From NCBI GenBank assembly GCA_001751075.1, contig MAVP01000005.1:1-40099 (forward strand): a DNA stretch of 40,099 nt. Reading direction: 5' to 3'. The translations under genes and the position numbers were made by a program. Shown here one piece after another: positions 24,569-31,471 of this stretch. Origin of the DNA: Desulfobacterales bacterium S7086C20. Lineage in GTDB: Bacteria; Desulfobacterota; Desulfobacteria; Desulfobacterales; C00003060. The notes beneath the pieces are model-generated. The model made no database searches, was not told where the DNA came from, and saw nothing but the letters and a program-made list of their open reading frames with translations. The first letter of the stretch is position 1. Each line of letters begins with the position of its first letter.

Positions 24569-27244
24569 ATGAGCGCCAACGAAAAAACAATTTTTCTTAT
24601 TGACGGAAGCGGTTACATCTATCGAGCCTATCATGCAATGCGGCATCTTTCCACAAGCCAGGGCCTACCTACCAATGCTACATACGTTTTTACAAACATG
24701 CTCTTAAAGCTCCTTTCTGAAAAAGCCCCAAAATACATGTTGATGGCCTTTGATGTCAAGGGCCCTACTTTTCGTCACAAAATGTATCCAGCCTATAAGG
24801 CAAATCGGCCACCTATGCCGGAAAATCTTATCGCCCAGATACCGTATATCAAGAAGGTAGTCGAGGCGATGAATATCGCATCATTGGAACTCCCAGGCTA
24901 CGAAGCTGATGATATTATCGGAACTGTTGCCATGGCCGCGCAGGAAAAGGGCTTTAGAGTGATAATTGTCACTGGCGACAAAGATTTTAAACAGTTGGTT
25001 TCATCTGGGACGACGATATGGGATCCGATGAAAGATCGTACCACCGACTATGGTAGCTTGAAAGACAGTTTCGGCCTTGAACCATCGCAGTGGATTGACG
25101 TAATGGGACTTGCCGGCGACACCTCAGACAATATTCCAGGTGTGCCCGGTATTGGTGAGAAAACAGCTATCCAATTGATTCATACCTTTGGGAATATGGA
25201 AGCACTTTTTAAAAACCTCCACAAAGTAACGAAGAAAAAACTCCACGAAAATCTCGACAAGTACCATGACCAGGCAATACTGAGCCGTCAACTTGTTGTT
25301 ATTGATACCAAAGTCCCCTTGTCACTAGATGTGAAATCATTCAAGATGTCAGGGCCTGACAAGAAGATATTGGCCCATCTTTTTAAGGACCTGGAGTTTC
25401 GCAGGCTGCAGAAACAGTTTCCCATTGAAAGAGACCTTAGCAACAAAAAATACAAGGCCATTATGGACGAGCAGGCCCTAACGAACCTTATCCATGAGCT
25501 AAAGGACTCCAAAGTCTTTGCTCTTGACCTTGAGACTACTAGTAAAAACCCGATGATGGCGGAGATTGTCGGTCTCTCGTTTTCCTGCCGACCTAATGAG
25601 GCTAGCTATATCCCTTTGCGCCACACCAACACCATTGGCGTAGATCAGCTTGAATCAAACTCTACCCTTGCTCAATTGAAACCCTTGTTGGAAGACCCTC
25701 GTTTGGACAAGGGGGGACAAAATATCAAATATGACCAGATTGTTCTTCAACGAGCCGGGATTAGACTGGCAGGAGTTGTTTTTGATACAATGGTAGCATC
25801 CTATCTCTTGGACCCTGCCAGCCGGACTCACAACTTGGGGCAAATAGCAACTGATTACCTTGATCACAGAATGATATCTTATAAGGAGACCACCGGTAAC
25901 GGCAAGAAGGGTTTTGAGGAAGTTTCCATCGAAGACGCTGTGCCTTATGCGTGTGAGGATGCCGATATCACCTTGATGGCTCATAAGATTTTTAAACCCA
26001 AGCTGGAACAAGGTGGTCTTAAAAACCTTTATGAAATGGTGGAAATGCCCCTCATAGAAGTACTTGTAGACATGCAAATGACAGGGGTGTGTGTCGACAA
26101 AGATCAGCTCGAAGAAATCTCAAAAGACTTTGGGTATAAACTTAACCAAATAGAAGAAAGAATATATGCCGTAGCTGGGGAAGAATTCAACATTCAGTCC
26201 CATCAGCAACTGGGACGTATTCTTTTTGAAAAACTAAAACTTCCGATTCAAAAGAAGACCAAAAAGAAAAAAGGCTATTCCACTGATCTTGAGGTGCTAA
26301 CAGCACTTTCCGCACAGCACGCACTCCCCGACATGGTGTTACAGTACCGCTTGCTTGCCAAACTCAAGTCTACATATGCAGATGCCCTTGTTAATCTCAT
26401 TCATCCCAAAACGGGCCGTATACACACCTCGTATAATCAAACAGTCACATCTACAGGCCGATTGAGCAGTAGTGAACCGAATCTTCAAAATATCCCGATA
26501 CGCACCGAAGAAGGACGAAAGATTCGCACAGCCTTCATCCCCCAAAAGGGTTGGCTCATGTTCTCGGCCGATTATTCTCAAATAGAACTTAGAATACTTG
26601 CCCATTATTCGCAGGACCCGATTCTTGTTGAGGCCTTCAAGAACGATCAAGATATCCATACCCGTACGGCAACTGAAGTGTTTCAGCTATTTCCATCCAT
26701 GATTACACCCGACATGCGACGTCAGGCGAAGGTTATCAATTTTGGCATTATATATGGAATGGGACCATTTAGGCTTGCCAAGGAGTTAGGCATCAGCCAA
26801 AAAATGGCCAAGACTTTCATTGAACACTATTTTGCCAGATACAAGGGCGTCAAACACTTCATAGATAAAACCATTGAGCAAGCAAGAGAGAGTGGCTTCA
26901 TAAAAACGTTGCTTGAGCGTCATCGCCTGCTACCGGATATCTTGAGTGCTAATCGCACCGCTCGCGAGTTCGCCGAACGTACCGCTGTTAATACCCCTCT
27001 TCAGGGTACTGCTGCCGATCTCATTAAGATTGCCATGATCCGGATACTACAAGCCCTCAAGGAAAACGGGCTTCGGGCAAAGATGCTTCTGCAGGTCCAT
27101 GATGAACTTGTCTTTGAATGCCCTCCAGAGGAAAAAGAACGTGCAACAAAGCTTGTTGAATCAATTATGGAAGGGGTCTATGAATTGGAAGTACCTCTTA
27201 AAGTAAACATCAATGTGGGGCACAATTGGGCAGATGCACATTGA
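24569..27244 (+). CDS. polA: DNA polymerase I
   Basis: The 891-residue protein has all three domains. The 5'-3' exonuclease (1-285) has IDGSGYIYRAYHA, YEADDIIGT, VTGDKDFKQL and GVPGIGEKTA. The 3'-5' exonuclease domain (about 300-490) keeps its catalytic residues: DLETTS, NIKYD and YACEDAD, so proofreading should be active, unlike in some Gram-positive enzymes. The polymerase domain has TGRLSSSEPNLQNIPIRT, DYSQIELRILAH, RRQAKVINFGIIYGMG and QVHDELVFE. It works in Okazaki fragment maturation and repair. Repeat C begins inside its TGA stop. Confidence 0.97.
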   Translation: MSANEKTIFLIDGSGYIYRAYHAMRHLSTSQGLPTNATYVFTNMLLKLLSEKAPKYMLMAFDVKGPTFRHKMYPAYKANRPPMPENLIAQIPYIKKVVEAMNIASLELPGYEADDIIGTVAMAAQEKGFRVIIVTGDKDFKQLVSSGTTIWDPMKDRTTDYGSLKDSFGLEPSQWIDVMGLAGDTSDNIPGVPGIGEKTAIQLIHTFGNMEALFKNLHKVTKKKLHENLDKYHDQAILSRQLVVIDTKVPLSLDVKSFKMSGPDKKILAHLFKDLEFRRLQKQFPIERDLSNKKYKAIMDEQALTNLIHELKDSKVFALDLETTSKNPMMAEIVGLSFSCRPNEASYIPLRHTNTIGVDQLESNSTLAQLKPLLEDPRLDKGGQNIKYDQIVLQRAGIRLAGVVFDTMVASYLLDPASRTHNLGQIATDYLDHRMISYKETTGNGKKGFEEVSIEDAVPYACEDADITLMAHKIFKPKLEQGGLKNLYEMVEMPLIEVLVDMQMTGVCVDKDQLEEISKDFGYKLNQIEERIYAVAGEEFNIQSHQQLGRILFEKLKLPIQKKTKKKKGYSTDLEVLTALSAQHALPDMVLQYRLLAKLKSTYADALVNLIHPKTGRIHTSYNQTVTSTGRLSSSEPNLQNIPIRTEEGRKIRTAFIPQKGWLMFSADYSQIELRILAHYSQDPILVEAFKNDQDIHTRTATEVFQLFPSMITPDMRRQAKVINFGIIYGMGPFRLAKELGISQKMAKTFIEHYFARYKGVKHFIDKTIEQARESGFIKTLLERHRLLPDILSANRTAREFAERTAVNTPLQGTAADLIKIAMIRILQALKENGLRAKMLLQVHDELVFECPPEEKERATKLVESIMEGVYELEVPLKVNINVGHNWADAH

Positions 27245-27367
27245 CGACTTCGTAAAAAGTCCATCTGCGGCGTTGCGCTTCATCTTTCGTCATTGCGACG
27301 TACGATAAGTACGCCTCATTCCTCAATCTTCGCGCGTCTTGCATCTGGAGCTTTTTATTGTGTCGTC
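27243..27367. repeat. Palindromic intergenic repeat C (TCGTAAAAAGTC family)
   Basis: GACGACTTCGTAAAAAGTCC at 27243-27262 is mirrored by GAGCTTTTTATTGTGTCGTC at 27348-27367. The interior shares 27298-27319 with repeat A and is matched in reverse by partial repeat E. It starts on the last two bases of the polA stop codon. Confidence 0.8.
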
Positions 27368-27407
27368 TGTTTTTGGACTTTTTATTAGTCCATGTACATT
27401 GATGGAT

Positions 27408-27575
27408 TCAGGATTCATTCGTCTCACCGTCATATTCGAGTACGGCTTCTTTAATAGTCCTGTATACGCCTTTAAACGTTTCGTCAAAAGAGGTGGGAGA
27501 AACACGACCCACTTCTATAAACTTTGCCATAATCTCTTTTGCTATTTTCAGAACCTGTTCATCAAGTGTTTTCAT
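27408..27575 (-). CDS. 55-residue helical protein, unknown function
   Basis: From the ATG at 27575 (GGAG 7 bases upstream) a 55-residue protein is encoded, starting MKTLDEQVLKIAKEIMAKF and containing IEVGRVSPTSFDETFKGVY. It is amphipathic and helical with no Cys or membrane segment. The clear ribosome binding site and protein-like composition support it as a real gene. I recall similar short proteins (KFIEVGR-x-SP-x-x-F) in sulfate-reducing bacteria, but cannot confirm. It is the third small gene of the fmdB group, 72 bases after the putative small selenoprotein gene. Confidence 0.7.
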   Translation of the reverse strand: MKTLDEQVLKIAKEIMAKFIEVGRVSPTSFDETFKGVYRTIKEAVLEYDGETNES

Positions 27576-27647
27576 GTAGATCTCCGAGAGCTTTCTTCCT
27601 ACATTGTCTCTTATCTGTCTAAAACAAAACCCAGGAATCCGAGTAGT

Positions 27648-27809
27648 TTATGAGTCAAGATGCGTTTTTGCTTTTTCTACAGACTTTGCCTGATCACCGA
27701 CCTGGCAAGCATTTTTCAGTCAGGTGGAAATTCCAAACTTAGGCAGGATATAGATCTGAAGAAGCAGCCAGACAAGAAATACGGCCAGTATGATGAATAA
27801 TTCCGACAT
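27648..27809 (-). CDS. Small membrane protein with in-frame UGA, putative selenoprotein
   Basis: From the ATG at 27809 (AAAGGAAAAGG just upstream) the frame gives one membrane helix (FIILAVFLVWLLLQIYIL), then PKFGIST and a UGA at 27722-27720. Reading UGA as Sec (residue 30), it continues LKNACQVGDQ to a TAA at 27648, 53 residues in all, with the Sec five residues before C35 (U-x4-C). I recall small membrane proteins of delta-proteobacteria with LP-K/R-x-G-x-x-TC-x4-C at this place, so UGA would replace the first Cys. A hairpin with the features of a bacterial SECIS follows the UGA. If UGA is a plain stop, the product is 29 residues. It follows fmdB by 38 bases. Confidence 0.6.
27686..27708 (-). 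promoter_or_regulatory. Putative SECIS hairpin of the small membrane protein gene
   Basis: On the minus strand TTGCCAGGTC (27708-27699), loop GGT, then GATCAGGCAA (27695-27686) forms a 9-pair stem with one A-A mismatch and one G-U pair. The first loop base, G, is 22 bases after the UGA. Bacterial SECIS elements need a stem-loop with G at the start of the loop about 16-37 bases downstream. No U run follows, so it is not a terminator. Confidence 0.55.
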
Positions 27810-27819
27810 AGCCTTTTCC

Positions 27820-27836
27820 TTTAGCCAACGGCTAAA
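27820..27836 (-). promoter_or_regulatory. Hairpin between fmdB and the next small gene
   Basis: On the minus strand TTTAGCC-GTT-GGCTAAA is a perfect 7-pair hairpin, with the loop G 19 bases after the fmdB UGA. It could be a SECIS-like element (fmdB would then end Ser-Sec-Ala before a TAA at 27844-27842) or a structure hiding the ribosome binding site of the next gene, whose AAAGGA it overlaps. The position does not decide. Confidence 0.35.
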
Positions 27837-27847
27837 ATGGGTTATGC

Positions 27848-28054
27848 TCAAGAAAAACCTGCGGGTGGTGTCCCACAAGAAGACTGAGAAGCACCTAAAT
27901 TCCCGGCCTTATTACTTGAAGAAAATATTGACAACAGTCGCTTGGCGTTAGATGCTTTGCACTTAGGGCATCTTACTGGGTCTCGGTCATTTGGAAAGAC
28001 AATTTCTTCAAACTCTAGGCCGCATTTTGGACACCGGAATTCGTATAATGGCAT
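27848..28054 (-). CDS. FmdB-family zinc-ribbon protein
   Basis: This 68-residue protein begins MPLYEFRCPKCGLEFEE and has a second pair VRCPKCKASNAKRLLS, the two CxxC pairs of the FmdB regulatory-protein zinc ribbon. The C-terminal third is Ser/Gly-rich with one Cys, as is common in the family. It was first named as a putative regulator of formamidase; its real role is unknown. A G-rich stretch precedes the ATG. It leads a group of three very short leftward genes. The stop is UGA-GCA-UAA and is followed by a hairpin. Confidence 0.88.
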   Translation of the reverse strand: MPLYEFRCPKCGLEFEEIVFPNDRDPVRCPKCKASNAKRLLSIFSSSNKAGNLGASQSSCGTPPAGFS

Positions 28055-28160
28055 TTGGTTCCCCCCCGACGCTTTTCTAATGTTTAAATATTAATCATTT
28101 GGTCTTAGATTGCAAGGCCTTTTGCATGAATAAATAACAGTTACTTAGAGAGTCATTAGA

Positions 28161-28571
28161 ATGATCAAAAGATTTCTACCTTGGATTATCGGTCTCATTT
28201 ATATTGTCTGCCCTTACGACATACTGCCGGATTTTTTCGTTGGCCCTGGATGGTTGGATGATCTTGCCGTATTGGGCCTAATATTATGGTGGAATTCCAA
28301 AAGAAAAAGGAGTTACCAAAAAGGCACCGCTTCAGGTAATACTGGTAGGGCCAAGGAATCTCCTAAAGGATATCATGCTGACGAGAAAGACCCTTATGAG
28401 ATACTAGGCCTTAAACGTGGTGCCTCCACGAAAGAAGTCAAGGCTGCATACAAGAAACTTGTGGCGCAATATCATCCTGACAAGGTCCAGCACCTGGGGC
28501 CGGAATTTCAGCAACTTGCCCAGGAAAAATTCATAACTATTCAGAAGGCCTACGACAGACTCGTAAAATAG
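28161..28571 (+). CDS. DUF1232 (YkvA-like) plus DnaJ-domain protein
   Basis: The 136-residue protein starts with a DUF1232-like membrane stretch (PWIIGLIYIVCPYDILPDFFVGPGWLDDLAVLGLIL), in which the YDILPDF motif is characteristic. After a polar linker (about 50-72) comes a C-terminal J domain (about 75-136) with DPYEILGL and the Hsp70-activating HPD motif in QYHPDK. The protein would hold an Hsp70 partner at the inner membrane. It stands alone and is followed by repeat D. Confidence 0.88.
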   Translation: MIKRFLPWIIGLIYIVCPYDILPDFFVGPGWLDDLAVLGLILWWNSKRKRSYQKGTASGNTGRAKESPKGYHADEKDPYEILGLKRGASTKEVKAAYKKLVAQYHPDKVQHLGPEFQQLAQEKFITIQKAYDRLVK

Positions 28572-28583
28572 CAAGGCAAACTT

Positions 28584-28773
28584 GACGATTTCATAAAAAG
28601 TCATTTTGCTCTTTTCGTGCACGATTCCGGGATTCAGAAAACACCTGGCTAAATGTCAAAAACTCGGGCTAACGCCCTCAAACAGTTTGTCATTTTTAAC
28701 GCCAGGTGATTTTTTAAATCTCTTTCCGGAATCGCGCAATGTCATTCGCAAAATGACTTTTTACGAAACCATC
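28584..28773. repeat. Palindromic intergenic repeat D (TCGTAAAAAGTC family)
   Basis: GATTTCATAAAAAGTCATTT at 28587-28606 is mirrored by AAATGACTTTTTACGAAACC at 28751-28770. Inside, ACGATTCCGGGATT (28621) pairs with a mirrored AATC/TTTCCGGAATCGCG segment near 28720-28738, and CACCTGGCTAAA with TTTTTAACGCCAGGTG. 28661-28687 is shared with repeat B. An open frame leading into ispG crosses this element, which is why the upstream ispG starts are rejected. Confidence 0.85.
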
Positions 28774-28857
28774 GAACTTGTTTACAGTTATCGTTTATGT
28801 GTTCGAAAATCTGACAGCTTTTTTTGTTCTGTGTTATATGTGACAGCGCGAGGGCAA

Positions 28858-29931
28858 ATGTCATTTATTGCAAAGCGTAAAGATACCAGACAGATATCAA
28901 TCGGGGATGTGAAAATAGGCGGTGGTGCTCCGATATTGGTCCAGTCTATGACGAATACCTTCACTCATGATATCAACGCTACTGTAGCACAGATACATCG
29001 TTTGGAGGGCGCAGGCTGCGAAATTGTGCGTGTGGCGGTGCCAGATGATGCGGCTGTAAAGGCAATCGCATCCATTAAGGCTCAAATCTCCGTTCCCCTT
29101 ATTGCAGATATTCATTTTGATCATCGTTTGGCAATTGGGGCTATAGAGGCCGGGGCAGACGCACTTCGAATTAACCCGGGAAATATTGGTTCAACCGAAA
29201 AAATCGGGAAAATAGCTAAACTAGTGCGGCAACGGGGTATTGCCCTTCGAGTGGGTGTTAATGCGGGTTCCCTTGAAAAAGATTTGTTTAAAAAATTCGG
29301 GGCTGCCACTCCTGAGGCAATGGTTGAAAGTGTTCTACGACATGTAAAGCTTTTAGAATCCCTAGATGTCTACAACATGAAGCTTTCCATAAAGGCATCA
29401 GATGTCGCTCGGACCGTTGAGGCATACAGGCTCCTGGCATCTTGTACCGATCTTCCGCTTCATGTGGGGGTAACCGAGGCAGGTAGTCTGGTTTGTGGGA
29501 CGGTTAAATCCGCCCTGGGCATTGGGATGCTTCTTGCTGAGGGAATAGGAGATACGATTCGTGTTTCCTTGACGGCAGATCCTGTAGATGAAGTGCGAGT
29601 CGGTTTCGAGATTCTAAAAGCCTTAAAGATCCGACAACGTGGTCCCGATATTGTTTCCTGTCCTACGTGCGGAAGGTGTAATATTGATCTCGTGGAAATA
29701 GTAAACAAGGTGGAATCAGCGCTACTAACGAAAACTACCCAGGTCCAGTTGGCTATCATGGGGTGCATAGTTAACGGACCCGGGGAAGCCCGGGAAGCAG
29801 ACATAGGTATTGCCGGAGGGAGAGGACACGGCGTATTGTTCAAAAGGGGCAAGGTTGTGCGCAAAGTGTCGGAAGACGAATTGGTTGACACCCTGCTTGA
29901 GGAAGTAGAGAAGTATGAAGCGGGCTATTAG
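28858..29931 (+). CDS. ispG: 4-Hydroxy-3-methylbut-2-enyl diphosphate synthase (GcpE)
   Basis: The protein has 357 residues from the ATG at 28858. The frame is open further upstream, but that part lies in repeat D and does not look coding. Motifs: VQSMTNTFT, PLIADIHFD, ALRINPGNIG, MKLSIKASDV, and the [4Fe-4S] ligands CPTCGRC and GCIVNGPGEA. It carries out the ferredoxin-linked reduction of MEcPP to HMBPP in the MEP isoprenoid pathway. It starts the ispG-proS-rel series; the proS ribosome binding site abuts its stop. Confidence 0.96.
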   Translation: MSFIAKRKDTRQISIGDVKIGGGAPILVQSMTNTFTHDINATVAQIHRLEGAGCEIVRVAVPDDAAVKAIASIKAQISVPLIADIHFDHRLAIGAIEAGADALRINPGNIGSTEKIGKIAKLVRQRGIALRVGVNAGSLEKDLFKKFGAATPEAMVESVLRHVKLLESLDVYNMKLSIKASDVARTVEAYRLLASCTDLPLHVGVTEAGSLVCGTVKSALGIGMLLAEGIGDTIRVSLTADPVDEVRVGFEILKALKIRQRGPDIVSCPTCGRCNIDLVEIVNKVESALLTKTTQVQLAIMGCIVNGPGEAREADIGIAGGRGHGVLFKRGKVVRKVSEDELVDTLLEEVEKYEAGY

Positions 29932-29944
29932 GAGAGTTTTTTAG

Positions 29945-31459
29945 ATGAAAACAGAAAAGACAGCTATCTCGCCAAAAAGGCATGAAGACTATCCGGAATG
30001 GTATCAGCAGGTGATCAAGATGTCAGATCTGGCAGAGAGTTCGCCAGTAAGGGGATGTATGGTCATTAAGCCGTGGGGCTATGCCCTGTGGGAAAATATC
30101 AGAGAGATTTTGGATGGCATGTTCAAGGAAACAGGGGTCAAAAATGCCTATTTCCCCGTGTTTATACCGAAGCGATTCTTGGAAAAAGAAGCAGAACATG
30201 TTGAGGGTTTTGCCAAAGAATGTGCTGTAGTAACCCACCACCGTTTGGAGGCAACCGAAGATGGGCGTCTTGTCCCGGCCGGCGAACTTGAAGAACCATT
30301 GGTAGTAAGACCGACGTCAGAGACAATCATAGGAGAATCATTTTCAAGGTGGGTTTCAAGTCACCGTGATCTTCCCTTGCTTATTAATCAATGGTGCAAT
30401 GTGGTCAGATGGGAGATGAGACCCCGTATCTTTCTGAGAACAAGTGAGTTCCTTTGGCAAGAGGGCCATACCGCTCATGCCGATCGGCGAGAGGCTATGG
30501 AAAGAACTCTTCAGATGCTCAACATCTACGAAGATCTTGTCCAAAATCATCTTGCCATTCCTGTTATTAAAGGGGAAAAAACAGAGTCTGAGCGATTCCC
30601 GGGCGCAGTTAATACCTTTACCTTGGAAGCTATGATGCAGGATCGAAAGGCACTGCAGGCCGGGACATCCCATTTCTTAGGCAGAAACTTTGCCAGGGCC
30701 TCAGATATCAAGTACCAATCAGTGAAAGAAAAGCAGGAGTATGCCTGGACTACATCATGGGGTGTATCTACACGCCTGATTGGTGCCATGATAATGGCCC
30801 ACAGCGATGACAACGGCTTGATTCTACCTCCTATGATTGCTTCTGCTCATGTAGTTCTTATGCCAATTATCAAAAAACCAGAGGACAAGAGTCCTGTAAT
30901 GGACTACACTCACGGCCTAGCCCAAGAGTTGAAAAAACTAGAGTATAACGGCCGCAACATCAAGGTGGAAATCGACGATAGGCAAACAGGTGGAAAGGGA
31001 TGGGACTGGATTAAGAAGGGAATTCCTCTCCGGGTGGAAATAGGTCCCAGGGATATTGCCAAAGACTCCGTATTTATAGGCCGGAGAGACAAGGGCCCAA
31101 GAGAAAAGGAGTCGATACCACGGAGCGGGTTTGTAAACACGGTGGTTTCTATCCTGAATGAGATTCAAAAAAACCTCTTTAACAGAGCTTTGCAATTGAG
31201 GGAAGACTATACAACACAAATTGATCTTAGGGATGATTTTTACGCATTTTTTACACCCAAGGATTTGGAAAAATCTGAGATCCATGGGGGTTTTGCCCTT
31301 GCACACTGGTGTGGACGACATCAGTGCGAGGAAAAGACCAAAGATGACCTGAAGGTGACAATCCGTTGCATCCCTTTTGCAGAAGAGACGGAATCGGGAA
31401 CATGTATCATTTGTAATGACAAGAGCACGAAACGAGTCCTTTTTGCTAAGGCGTATTAA
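29945..31459 (+). CDS. proS: Prolyl-tRNA synthetase, archaeal/eukaryotic type
   Basis: The 504-residue protein lacks the bacterial insertion domain and has the archaeal-type layout: class II motif 2 within RWEMRPRIFLRTSEFLWQEGHTAHA, the proline pocket RPTSETII, motif 3 in SWGVSTRLIGAMIMAHSD, an anticodon-binding domain (about 300-400), and a C-terminal zinc-like domain with CGRHQCEE and TCIICNDKS, ending in Tyr (LFAKAY), as these enzymes do. AGGAGAG is 7 bases before the ATG. It charges tRNA-Pro. This enzyme type occurs in scattered bacterial groups. Confidence 0.96.
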   Translation: MKTEKTAISPKRHEDYPEWYQQVIKMSDLAESSPVRGCMVIKPWGYALWENIREILDGMFKETGVKNAYFPVFIPKRFLEKEAEHVEGFAKECAVVTHHRLEATEDGRLVPAGELEEPLVVRPTSETIIGESFSRWVSSHRDLPLLINQWCNVVRWEMRPRIFLRTSEFLWQEGHTAHADRREAMERTLQMLNIYEDLVQNHLAIPVIKGEKTESERFPGAVNTFTLEAMMQDRKALQAGTSHFLGRNFARASDIKYQSVKEKQEYAWTTSWGVSTRLIGAMIMAHSDDNGLILPPMIASAHVVLMPIIKKPEDKSPVMDYTHGLAQELKKLEYNGRNIKVEIDDRQTGGKGWDWIKKGIPLRVEIGPRDIAKDSVFIGRRDKGPREKESIPRSGFVNTVVSILNEIQKNLFNRALQLREDYTTQIDLRDDFYAFFTPKDLEKSEIHGGFALAHWCGRHQCEEKTKDDLKVTIRCIPFAEETESGTCIICNDKSTKRVLFAKAY

Positions 31460-31471
31460 CAAGTACAGACT

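Noticed and set aside
27339-27653. A 104-residue rightward frame downstream of polA.
   Set aside because: It starts inside repeat C and is antisense to the better supported 55-residue gene, with no ribosome binding site and an implausible composition.
28606-28857. In-frame upstream extension of ispG.
   Set aside because: The stretch lies largely in palindromic repeat D and matches nothing in IspG; the ATG at 28858 gives the normal family length.
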